The position numbers were made by a program, and so were the translations under genes. DNA of 64,000 nucleotides from GCA-003244245 sp963823755 (GTDB taxonomy: Bacteria > Actinomycetota > Actinomycetes > Mycobacteriales > Pseudonocardiaceae): positions 173,862 to 237,861 of the forward strand of contig CAWGMP010000024.1 in NCBI GenBank assembly GCA_963823755.1, given 5' to 3'. Below, piece after piece: positions 50,576 through 58,919 of the stretch (the first letter of the stretch is position 1; each line of letters opens with the position of its first letter). The notes beneath the pieces are model-generated. The model ran no database searches. It was not told where the DNA came from and was given only the letters and a program-made list of their open reading frames with translations.

Positions 50576-53538
50576 GTTCGCTGCTCGCGCCCGCGCAGCC
50601 GGCCCCGCATCAGAGCGCCGATGCCGCTCCGCTGGCCATCGAGCTCTCCCTGTCCATCCCACCGGCACGCTCGGAGCGGCGCACCGGGGTGTCGGTGGGT
50701 CCGAAGTTGTTGGCCCGACTGGTGCGATCGGGCCGCACCGGGTGGGTGGGCAACGGGATGACGTGGAGCAGGCTCGAATCGCCCTACAACTTCGGTGACT
50801 GCCGCGCGTCGCACGTGCGGTTGTTGCGGGAGCTGTACGCGCTGCACAAGTCGCGCACCGGCGCGCATGGCTACTACACCAGCGAGGACAAGACGATCGA
50901 TCTGGCCGCGTTCGGCAGCCGTCGGCTGTGGTCGTTCCTGGATGAGGCCGCCGACATCGGACTGCAGATCGTGCACGCGCGAAAGCGGCTCGGGCCTCTC
51001 GAGCGGTACGGTCACGCCGAGCTCTGCCTGGACGTCACCGCGGGGGCGGGCCCGGGCTCGCTGGTCATCGCGCCGGTGCTGCGCCTGGCCGGTGTGGAAG
51101 AACCGGATGGCGACGCGATGCCGGTCCTGTTCATCGGCGCCGAGGGCCATGGCGTCGTACACGTATCGCGGACGCAGGTGCAGGGCAATCCGGACGCCGC
51201 CGAGTGGCAGTTCCGGCTGGCGAAGCTCGCCACCTCCGCTCCACCCCCGCTGCAGCGGATGGCGCTGGAGGGGCAACGCCTGCCGGTGCCCGACGGGCAG
51301 CAAGCCCGGTTCCGCGACGAGTTCTACGCCCGGCTGCGGCACCTCGCGCCGGTCGTGTCGTCTGACGGTGCCTTCACACCGCCGACGATTTCCGTGCCCA
51401 CCCTGGTACTGCGGGCGTCCTACGGCGACCGGCACGATCTGGCCATCGAATGGGAGTGGGCCTACGGGGTGGGCGACTCGCAGGTGCGGGCGCCGCTGGC
51501 ACCCCCCGGGGCCGACGACGCGTTCCGGGACCCGGCGCAGGAGAGGGCCCTGCTCGACGCGCTCGACGTTCCGCTCGAAGGGTTCGGGCTGCGCGCTGAC
51601 GGTCCGGAGCCTGCTCTGCTGCCGCGCGCGCGACTGAGCGGTATGGACACGATGCGATTCACCACAGAGGTACTGCCGCTGCTGGCCGATGCGCCCGGGG
51701 TCGCCGTCGAGCTGAGTGGGGAGCGTGCCGAGTACCGGGAGGTGGGCGACTCGCTGCACATCGGCGTGTCGACCATGGACGTGGCGGGCGACACCGACTG
51801 GTTCGATCTCGGTGTCCGGATCACCGTCGAGGGCAGGCGGATCCCGTTCACCGACATGTTCGTAGCGCTGGCCGCGGGTGAGTCGCACCTGCTCCTGTCC
51901 GACGGGGCGTACTTCTCCCTGCACAAGCCCGAGCTGCAGGCGCTGCGCGCGCTCATCGAGGAAGCGAGGCTGCTGCAGGACTCTCCTGGCGGTCGGTTGC
52001 GGATCAGCCGGTTCCAGGCGGGGCTGTGGGAGGAGCTGGCCGCGCTGGGTGTGGTCGATCGTCAGGCGCGGGCCTGGCAGCAGCAGGTCACGGGCCTGTT
52101 GTCCCTCGACGAACTCGCGGACACCGAGCTTCCGACCACTCTGTCCGCGCGGCTGCGCCCCTACCAGCGCGACGGCTTCGACTGGCTGTGCTTCCTCTGG
52201 CGCCACCGGCTCGGCGGTGTCCTCGCCGACGATATGGGGCTGGGCAAGACCGTGCAGGCGCTGGCGTTGATCTGCCATGCCAAGCAGGTCGACCCCGCCA
52301 TGAAACCGTTCCTGATCGTCGCGCCGACCAGCGTGTTGGCGAACTGGGTTGCTGAGGCTGGGCGCTTCGCGCCCGACCTCTCGGTGGTGACGATCGCCGA
52401 CACCCTGCGGCGTCGGGGCCAGGACCTGGCTGAGGTGGTCGTCGGCGCGGACGTCGTGGTCACCTCGTACACGCTGTTCCGGCTCGATGTCGAGGCCTAC
52501 GCTGGGGCGGACTGGTCCGGGCTGTTCCTGGACGAGGCCCAGTTCACGAAGAACCACCAGTCGAAGGTCCACCAGTGTGCGCGGCGGCTGCCGGCACCGT
52601 TCAAGCTGGCGATCACCGGTACCCCCATGGAGAACAACCTCATGGAGCTGTGGTCGTTGCTGTCGATCACCGCGCCGGGGCTGTTCCCGAGCCCGACCCA
52701 CTTCCGTGAGATGTACGCCCGGCCGATCGAGAAACAGGCTGATGCCGAGCTGCTGGCCCGGCTGCGACGACGGATCAAGCCGCTGGTCAAGCGCCGGACG
52801 AAGGAGCAGGTAGCCCCTGAACTGCCGGCGAAGCAGGAGCAGGTGCTGACGGTGGAGCTCGACCCGCGACACCGCCGTATCTACCAGCGGCACCTGCAGC
52901 GGGAGCGGCAGAAGGTGCTCGGCCTGATCCACGACGTCGACCGCAACCGGTTCACGATCCTGCGCTCGATCACGCTGCTGCGCCAGCTCAGTCTGCACCC
53001 CGGACTCGTCGAACCGGAGCACCAGAGCCTGGCCTGCGGCAAGATCGACGCACTGATAGACCAGCTCGGCGAGGTGATCGACGGTGGGCACCGGGCACTG
53101 GTCTTCAGCCAGTTCACCGGTTTCCTGGCCCACGTCCGTGAGCGGCTCGACGCCTCCGGTGTGGCGTACAGCTACCTCGACGGCACCAGTCGCAACCGGC
53201 CCACGATCGTGCAGGGGTTCAAGGACGGCGTGGCACCCGTCTTCCTCATCAGCCTCAAGGCCGGCGGATTCGGGCTGAACCTGACGGAGGCAGACTACTG
53301 CTTCCTGCTCGACCCGTGGTGGAATCCGGCAACCGAGGCGCAGGCGGTGGACCGCACGCACCGCATCGGACAGACCCGCAACGTCATGGTGTATCGCCTC
53401 ATCGCCAAGGACACCATCGAGGAGAAGGTGCTGGCCCTGGCACACCGGAAGGCGGAGCTGTTCGCCGGCGTCATGAACGACGGAAACGCCTTCGGCTCCG
53501 CCCTGGACGCCGATGACATCCGCGCGCTGCTCTCGTGA
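50449..53538 (+). CDS. SNF2-family DNA-dependent ATPase/helicase
   Basis: About 1000 residues. After a large N-terminal region of unknown fold, the SNF2 core runs from about residue 570: DGFDWLCFLWRHRLGGVLADDMGLGKTVQALAL (motif I), LIVAPTSVLANW (Ia), LFLDEAQFTKN (DEAQ box), AITGTPMENNLMELWSLLS (III), then the C-terminal domain LVFSQFTGFL, LISLKAGGFGLNLTEADYC and DPWWNPATEAQAVDRTHRIGQ (V-VI). It acts on DNA-protein complexes. The ORF start lies inside the SWIM frame; the first about 40 codons are probably not translated as shown. Confidence 0.93.
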   Translation: MHMSGRCQLQARRRGCGRRNGATRAAAATGRGQPAPTWEQTLSSLLAPAQPAPHQSADAAPLAIELSLSIPPARSERRTGVSVGPKLLARLVRSGRTGWVGNGMTWSRLESPYNFGDCRASHVRLLRELYALHKSRTGAHGYYTSEDKTIDLAAFGSRRLWSFLDEAADIGLQIVHARKRLGPLERYGHAELCLDVTAGAGPGSLVIAPVLRLAGVEEPDGDAMPVLFIGAEGHGVVHVSRTQVQGNPDAAEWQFRLAKLATSAPPPLQRMALEGQRLPVPDGQQARFRDEFYARLRHLAPVVSSDGAFTPPTISVPTLVLRASYGDRHDLAIEWEWAYGVGDSQVRAPLAPPGADDAFRDPAQERALLDALDVPLEGFGLRADGPEPALLPRARLSGMDTMRFTTEVLPLLADAPGVAVELSGERAEYREVGDSLHIGVSTMDVAGDTDWFDLGVRITVEGRRIPFTDMFVALAAGESHLLLSDGAYFSLHKPELQALRALIEEARLLQDSPGGRLRISRFQAGLWEELAALGVVDRQARAWQQQVTGLLSLDELADTELPTTLSARLRPYQRDGFDWLCFLWRHRLGGVLADDMGLGKTVQALALICHAKQVDPAMKPFLIVAPTSVLANWVAEAGRFAPDLSVVTIADTLRRRGQDLAEVVVGADVVVTSYTLFRLDVEAYAGADWSGLFLDEAQFTKNHQSKVHQCARRLPAPFKLAITGTPMENNLMELWSLLSITAPGLFPSPTHFREMYARPIEKQADAELLARLRRRIKPLVKRRTKEQVAPELPAKQEQVLTVELDPRHRRIYQRHLQRERQKVLGLIHDVDRNRFTILRSITLLRQLSLHPGLVEPEHQSLACGKIDALIDQLGEVIDGGHRALVFSQFTGFLAHVRERLDASGVAYSYLDGTSRNRPTIVQGFKDGVAPVFLISLKAGGFGLNLTEADYCFLLDPWWNPATEAQAVDRTHRIGQTRNVMVYRLIAKDTIEEKVLALAHRKAELFAGVMNDGNAFGSALDADDIRALLS

Positions 53539-54253
53539 ACCGACAGAGCGCGCCAGGCCTGAGCGATCGACACCTGCGTCGTATCGCGCTGCGACCACCG
53601 TCCTGATCATCGACCCACTCCTACATCGCCCTCTACATTGCGGCATTGCGGCGCGGTGCCCCGACCCCTAATGTCACGCCCTGCGGGAGACAGTGTCAGC
53701 CGGGCCTAGCCCCAGTGACGGCATCAGCTCGATCCGGTACCGGGCCAGTGCCGTGTTGTGCCTGCTGCTGGAACATCCGATTGATCGGCGGGGCCGGTGC
53801 CGAGCCACCAGCACGGAGCGGTACGTGCCGGTGGCCAGCGGACATGGTGGGTTGGTCCGCAGATCCGGGCGCTTGTCCCCGGTGGTCCCTCGACGTCTTC
53901 TTGCTGTACACCCTGCGGCACCTCGCGTACCCACTCACCAAGACCGCTAGGCGCATGCACGACGACCACATCCTCTGGCGGAGCGGAACAACCGCGCTGA
54001 TCGGCCAGGAGTAACCGGACAAGCCCGCTGGCGCTCACGCGCCGGCGGCAGCCTTGCCGACGCCGTACAACACGAGATCTACCAGCTCAGACACCGCCTA
54101 TGGGTACTGGACCTGCTTGGCGGCGGCCCGCGCTCCTTGGCGTCCACACTGAAGCTCACCGACACCGGCGAAGCCGCCACACTGGCTGCTCTTCGTGCCC
54201 GTGCCCTACCCCGCGTCATCGCATCGGACTCGGCTGAGCCCGGGGTCACCGTG
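53539..54253. other. 715-bp region with only degenerate coding signal
   Basis: Short ORFs on both strands cover it. A plus-strand stretch at about 54030-54250 (LADAVQHEIYQLRHRLWVLDLLGG) reads like protein and runs in frame into the TPR gene, but has no start or family. I treat it as a possible remnant. Confidence 0.35.
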
Positions 54254-54259
54254 TACATT
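54254..54259 (+). promoter_or_regulatory. leaderless -10 box for the TPR protein gene
   Basis: TACATT, then 6 nt and an in-frame GTG at 54266. Confidence 0.5.
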
Positions 54260-54265
54260 CACGCC

Positions 54266-55693
54266 GTGGCCGGGGTGAGCGATACTCTGTCGTCGAACCT
54301 GCCCGACGGGGTTCGGCAACTGCTGGCCACACCGCCGGTCACCGAGAAGAAGTTGCTCGAGTTGGGCGTTGCGTGGCCTGGCATTTCGCCCAACCTGGCT
54401 CGGATGGCCAACGCGCTACGGCTGTTTGTGATCACGTGGGATCCGCTTGAGTGGCGCGTACGGCGTCCCAGTGGGTTCGCTACAGCCAACAACGGCCCTT
54501 CCGGTCTCGAGCTCGTGGTCTATGCACCCGTTTGGTCACTGGTCGAGATGGCCACCGAGCGGGAGGTAACGATGGCGGATGTGCTGGGCTCGATGGCGGG
54601 CTCCGCGGTGGTGACCGCTGCCGCGCATGAGCAGTCCGTAACCGCAGGTCGTTACCCCGACCTCGTCACCCAGCAGGCAATACCGGACTTGCTCTCCGAT
54701 CTCGCGGCTGGCTCCGCGCTCGGTCCGGTCGATGTGCGGCTCGTGTCAGCCGGGTGGGAGGACATCGGGCTCGGTGCCATCACCGACGTCGTCCAGCACG
54801 CTTTCGGCCCGGTTGACCTCGACCGCTCGCCGGTTGAACTCGCTGCTGCCGCCGAATCACACCTTGGTTGCCCGGCCTGTGCAGGTCGCCGGTTCCATTT
54901 CCCGGCCGAACTGGCTGAGGCCCAAGGCGGGATGTGCCTGGCCCATCGGCGCGAGGCTGGGAGAGTAATCAGCACACGCCTCGCCCGGGCGAATGCCAGC
55001 AACCCGGACGGGTGGGGAGCACTCACCGACGCGTCCCGCTGGCTCGAGCGGCCGCATCTGCCCAACGGTTTGGCCACCAAGCTCGCCGCCGCCGGCGAGG
55101 CCATGTACGTCGTCCCCGAGCCGGGGGAACTGGCAATTCGTGCCGAACTTGTCGTCGAGGCGGCTAGCTGGTTCCCCGGTCGCCCCGACCAGCTGGCCAT
55201 CGCACTTGGACAGGAGCCCGAACCGGCGGGTCAGCTTCCCGACTGGCTGGTCAACCTCGTCCTCGACCTCGGCCGCGCCGGTCTGGGCGCTGAGGCCGCC
55301 ATGGTGGGTGACGCGCTCGCTCAGGTCGATCCCGACAGCCGGGCCTTCTACGACGGAGAGATCGCGGTCGCACTGGCCGAGGCGGGTCTCGCCGAGGAGG
55401 CTCGGGCCCGGATCGAGGAGAGCCTGACTCGTTGGCCTGACGATTTCTGGATCCGGGTCCATGTCGGTGACGCGCTGGCCGCGCTCGGCGACCTCGACGG
55501 GGCTGAGGCACATTTCGACACCGCCCTGAGCATGGCCGAACAAGCCGACGATGTCGAAGCCCAATACGACGCAATACACCGGCTCAGGCAGATCGGCCGT
55601 GGCAAGTCTCAGGACGAGCGCGGCCACCCCAGAGGCCAGCGCCGCCAGTCCAGACGGAAACTCAGCAAATCTCAGCGCAAGCGCAAGCGGTAG
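54266..55693 (+). CDS. tetratricopeptide-repeat hypothetical protein
   Basis: A 475-residue cytoplasmic protein. The N-terminal half has no known domain. A CPACAGRR plus CLAHR pair near residue 205 could bind a metal. The C-terminal part has TPR-like helices (AEAGLAEEARARIEESLTRWPDDFW, VGDALAALGDLDGAEAHFDTAL) for protein contacts, and ends in a very basic tail (QRRQSRRKLSKSQRKRKR), possibly binding nucleic acid. The longer ORF starts with TTG at 54137; the leaderless GTG at 54266 is preferred. Confidence 0.75.
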   Translation: MAGVSDTLSSNLPDGVRQLLATPPVTEKKLLELGVAWPGISPNLARMANALRLFVITWDPLEWRVRRPSGFATANNGPSGLELVVYAPVWSLVEMATEREVTMADVLGSMAGSAVVTAAAHEQSVTAGRYPDLVTQQAIPDLLSDLAAGSALGPVDVRLVSAGWEDIGLGAITDVVQHAFGPVDLDRSPVELAAAAESHLGCPACAGRRFHFPAELAEAQGGMCLAHRREAGRVISTRLARANASNPDGWGALTDASRWLERPHLPNGLATKLAAAGEAMYVVPEPGELAIRAELVVEAASWFPGRPDQLAIALGQEPEPAGQLPDWLVNLVLDLGRAGLGAEAAMVGDALAQVDPDSRAFYDGEIAVALAEAGLAEEARARIEESLTRWPDDFWIRVHVGDALAALGDLDGAEAHFDTALSMAEQADDVEAQYDAIHRLRQIGRGKSQDERGHPRGQRRQSRRKLSKSQRKRKR

Positions 55694-55740
55694 GTAGGTG
55701 CGCGAACTCAGACGTTCACGACGGTTGAGGTCCGGCCGGT

Positions 55741-56256
55741 GTGGTGGCGCAGTTTTTTTGCGGACTGTCTCGGATCTACCCGACCGACTCCCAGGTGGCG
55801 ATGTCGCTGGCGGCGCATGGCCGTAGCTTGATGGCGTCGGTGTTGTTGGTTTTCAGTGGGCGGGTAGGCCAGGCTAATGCGACCGGTTCGCTTGCGCGGC
55901 GACAGGTCGTGGCGTTGCTGCGGGCCCGGCACGGCGATCCGACGCTGAGCGTGGATGACGTGGCGCACGCGTGTCTGGTCTCGTGGCGGACGCTGTACCG
56001 GTTGTTCGAAGGCACTCCTGGGGGAGTCGGGAGCCTGCTGCGCAGGATCCGCATCGAGCACGCGCAGGCGCTGCTGCGCGTGGATAGTTCACGGTCGCTG
56101 GAGTCGATCGCGCTGGCGTGTGGGTTCGCCGGGCAGCGCCAGTTCTACCGGGTCTTCCGGGATGAAACCGGGTGCACACCGGGAGAGTTCCGCGCCGTAG
56201 GCACTGCTGGTCAGTGGTCTGGCATGGATCGCCAGTCCATGTCCGGCGTGCGCTGA
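55741..56256 (+). CDS. AraC-family regulator, C-terminal half only
   Basis: 171 residues, about half of a normal AraC protein. The two helix-turn-helix motifs are complete: DPTLSVDDVAHACLVSWRTL and LESIALACGFAGQRQFYRVF, with the closing GCTPGEFR. The N-terminal ligand domain is largely missing. It lies directly upstream of the nitrilase and aldoxime dehydratase genes, as NitR-type regulators do, so it probably once controlled them. The start is uncertain and the gene may be a fragment. Confidence 0.75.
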   Translation: MVAQFFCGLSRIYPTDSQVAMSLAAHGRSLMASVLLVFSGRVGQANATGSLARRQVVALLRARHGDPTLSVDDVAHACLVSWRTLYRLFEGTPGGVGSLLRRIRIEHAQALLRVDSSRSLESIALACGFAGQRQFYRVFRDETGCTPGEFRAVGTAGQWSGMDRQSMSGVR

Positions 56257-56302
56257 CGAGAGTGAGTGGGTAGCTCGTCCTAGGTTTCTCCGGAGGCCGC
56301 TC

Positions 56303-57320
56303 ATGTCACAGCAGGTACGCGTCGCCGCCGCCCAGGCAGAGCCGTGCTGGCTCGATATCGCGGCAGGCGTCGACCGGGTCGTCGACCTCATCGCCGAGGC
56401 TGCCCGTGGTGGCGCGCAGCTCGTCGCGTTCCCGGAGACGTTCCTGCCGGGCTATCCGTGGTGGATCTGGCTCGACTCTCCCGCCTGGGGTATGCAGTTC
56501 GTCGCCCGTTACAGCGAGAACTCGATGACGCGTGATGGTGGCGAGATGGATCGGATCGCCGCGGCGGCGGCCGACCACGGGATCCACGTCGCGCTGGGCT
56601 TCAGCGAGCGCGACGGTGGCAGCCTGTACATGGCACAGGCGTTCATCGACGAGTGCTGGACGCTGCTGTCGGTGCGCCGCAAGCTGAAGCCGACCTATGT
56701 CGAGCGCAGCGTGTTCGGCCAGGGTGATGGCAGCGACATCCAGGTACACGACACCCGGTTGGGTCGACTGGGTGGGCTCAGCTGCTGGGAGCATTTCCAG
56801 CCGCTGACCAAGTACATGATGTACAGCCTGGGTGAGCAGATCCATATCGCGGCCTGGCCGGGCTTGTCCCTCTACTGCGGTGTCGCCACGGCGTTGGGCC
56901 CGGCGGTCCACAATGCCGCCAGTCTCGTGTACGCGGTCGAGGGCCAGACGTTCGTGCTCGCCCTGCGCGGTGGTGGGCACGAGCACGAACGAGCTGTTCT
57001 GCGACACGGACATCACGAAGCAGTTGCTGCTCCACGGCGGCGGGTTCGCGCGGATCTACGGTCTCGAGGGCAGCGAACTGGCCGAACCACTGGGCGAGAC
57101 CGAGGAAGGGCTCCTGTTCGCGGACCTGGACTTCTCGCTCATCGCGATCGCGATGTCCACAGCCGACCCGGTCGGACACTCCTCGCGGCCGGACGTCTTC
57201 GGGCTCCAGGTCAACCTCGCACCCACGCCGAAGATCGTCCACCGTGGAGCAGAGCCGCAGTCCACCGCGCCGGAATTCGATGATGTCGAGTTCGTCTCGG
57301 TGGCGAGTCAGGCGCGGTGA
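56303..57320 (+). pseudogene. nitrilase, one-base frameshift
   Basis: A carbon-nitrogen hydrolase that turns nitriles into acids plus ammonia. The triad is Glu45 (AFPETFLPGYP), Lys127 (RRKLKPTYVER) and Cys161 (GLSCWEHFQPL). After FVLA at 56962 the frame breaks; the next frame continues CAVVGTSTNELFCDTDITKQ, LLLHGGGFARIYGLEGSELA and EPLGETEEG. Removing one C from the CCC run at 56961-56963 restores the whole protein of about 338 residues. It may be intact in the cell. The stop is 5 nt before the oxd start. Confidence 0.88.
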
Positions 57321-57324
57321 GGGC

Positions 57325-58365
57325 ATGGAGTCCGCGATCCCGGCACACCTGACCGTCGAGCGGGTCCACCCACCCCGCAAGTCGACGAGCTTCCGGCCGC
57401 CGTATCCGTCGTTTTCGGCACGCTTCGACCCCGTCGTCGAGCAAGTGGTGATGGCGTACCTGGGCGTGCAGTATGCGACGCCGCAGCCGCCGGCCGTCGT
57501 GACCATCGCACTTGGCGAACTGCTGGCCAGTGCGCACGGCGTGGACGACCCGGACCACCGCGACCAGGCGCGTTACCTAGACGAAGCCGGTTACCACACC
57601 ATCCTCAACATCCTCTACTGGACCGGCCCGCAGGATTTCGACCGCTGGCGCGACCACCACGAATCGTGGACGGGCCCCCAGCACAGGTCCGCGGAGGCGG
57701 GCTTCTTCAGCGAAGTGCTCCAGCCGACCACTCGACGCTTCGAGACGCTGTTCTCCAGCGACCGCACAGACGGCGTGTCCGTCGCGTCGAACAAGCTCAA
57801 CGGACAGATCCAGGAGCACGGCTACTGGGGCGGCGCCCGAGACCGGATACCGCTGGCGCAGACCGACCGCCTCGACCCTTCGGGCGAGTTGTCCGTCCAG
57901 ACCGACCCGTCAACCGGGCTGGTCACCCTCCGGCCGCACGGCAACCTGTGCCTCATCCGTTCCGGCCAGGACTGGACTGAGACCGACGCAGACGAGCGGC
58001 GGATGTACCTCGAGGACCTCGAGCCGGTGCTGCGCGCCGGCATGGACTTCCTGCGCGACGACGGGCTCGAGATCGGCTGCTACGCCAACCGATACCTCCG
58101 GGTCACCACCGACGACGGCGTCGAGACCGACAAGAGCTTCGCCATGAGCTGGTGGCGGAGCCTGCAAGACCTGGAAACCTGGTCGCAGTCGCATCCCACC
58201 CACGTCGCGATCTTCCGGGCGGCACTGAAATACCTGTCGACCACGGGCGTCGGCGCCCGCCTGCGGCTCTACCACGAGGTCACCATCACCGAGACAGGAC
58301 AACAGGATTTCCGGTACCTCGGCTGCCACGACCGCACAGGCATGCTCCGCGCACGACCATCATGA
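57325..58365 (+). CDS. oxd: aldoxime dehydratase (heme-dependent)
   Basis: A 346-residue heme lyase converting aldoximes into nitriles. Blocks LGVQYATPQPP, GYHTILNILYWTGPQDFDRW, SNKLNGQIQEHGYWGGARDRIP and GNLCLIRSGQDW match OxdB/OxdRE. SHPTHVAIFRAALKYLS should hold the proximal heme His and LRLYHEVTITE the distal His. Together with the nitrilase immediately upstream it forms the aldoxime-nitrile-acid pathway, used to break down plant and microbial aldoximes. The ATG is 5 nt after the nitrilase stop. Confidence 0.93.
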   Translation: MESAIPAHLTVERVHPPRKSTSFRPPYPSFSARFDPVVEQVVMAYLGVQYATPQPPAVVTIALGELLASAHGVDDPDHRDQARYLDEAGYHTILNILYWTGPQDFDRWRDHHESWTGPQHRSAEAGFFSEVLQPTTRRFETLFSSDRTDGVSVASNKLNGQIQEHGYWGGARDRIPLAQTDRLDPSGELSVQTDPSTGLVTLRPHGNLCLIRSGQDWTETDADERRMYLEDLEPVLRAGMDFLRDDGLEIGCYANRYLRVTTDDGVETDKSFAMSWWRSLQDLETWSQSHPTHVAIFRAALKYLSTTGVGARLRLYHEVTITETGQQDFRYLGCHDRTGMLRARPS

Positions 58366-58919
58366 CCGTGCGCCCTGTGTCGAACGCCGGTCAGGTCCTC
58401 GCCTACCTGCCATGGAAGCACCCCGGTCCTGTCGGAACCCGCGTTCATCACACATCACTTGCCGGACGGCGACTCAGCCAGCTGGGGCAGAGAGGGTTTT
58501 ACCTGGTCGTCTACGGGCTGCATGGGTGGGTGTAGCTCCTGCTCGTCTCAGCCCCCTCATTGGCTTGGACGGCACCCAGGACCGGGGCGAGCCACCTCAT
58601 AGGGGGCAGGCGCGGTTCGGGGATCGGTGCGGCCGGTGTTCTTGCTGCCTGTCCGTTGAGGGGACGGCACAGGTAGACCGGCAGGCACCTACCGTGCCCG
58701 GGTAGGTCGTCTTCCCGGTCCTGGGGCCTTGGGTAGTACCGTGCCCATGGTTCCGGCGTCAGCCCACCCGGAGCGGCCTTGATCGCTCACGCGATGATCC
58801 CAATGGCTTTGGAACTTTTTGTGTTGATTTGGTCGGTTTAGGCTGGCCGGGTAGCGTCCAGCTGCCAGCGGTGAAAGCCGCTGACAGCGTGAGGCCGTAC
58901 GGACGCTAAGGGATGTGCT
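58366..58919. other. intergenic region before the TPR regulator
   Basis: No gene seen. Close to the 3' end (58861-58888) CAGCGG and CCGCTG form a short hairpin with flanking GCTG/CAGC. The AT-rich stretch at 58810-58840 (TTTGTGTTGATTTGG) may carry the promoter. Confidence 0.45.

Noticed and set aside
50386..53646. 1086-codon open frame on the minus strand
   Set aside because: Antisense to the SNF2 helicase; composition is Arg/Gln/His-rich with no domain. It is open only because of GC-rich codon structure.
54137..54265. TTG-initiated extension of the TPR protein
   Set aside because: TTG start without ribosome site; a leaderless GTG lies at 54266. The stretch may be a remnant of another gene.
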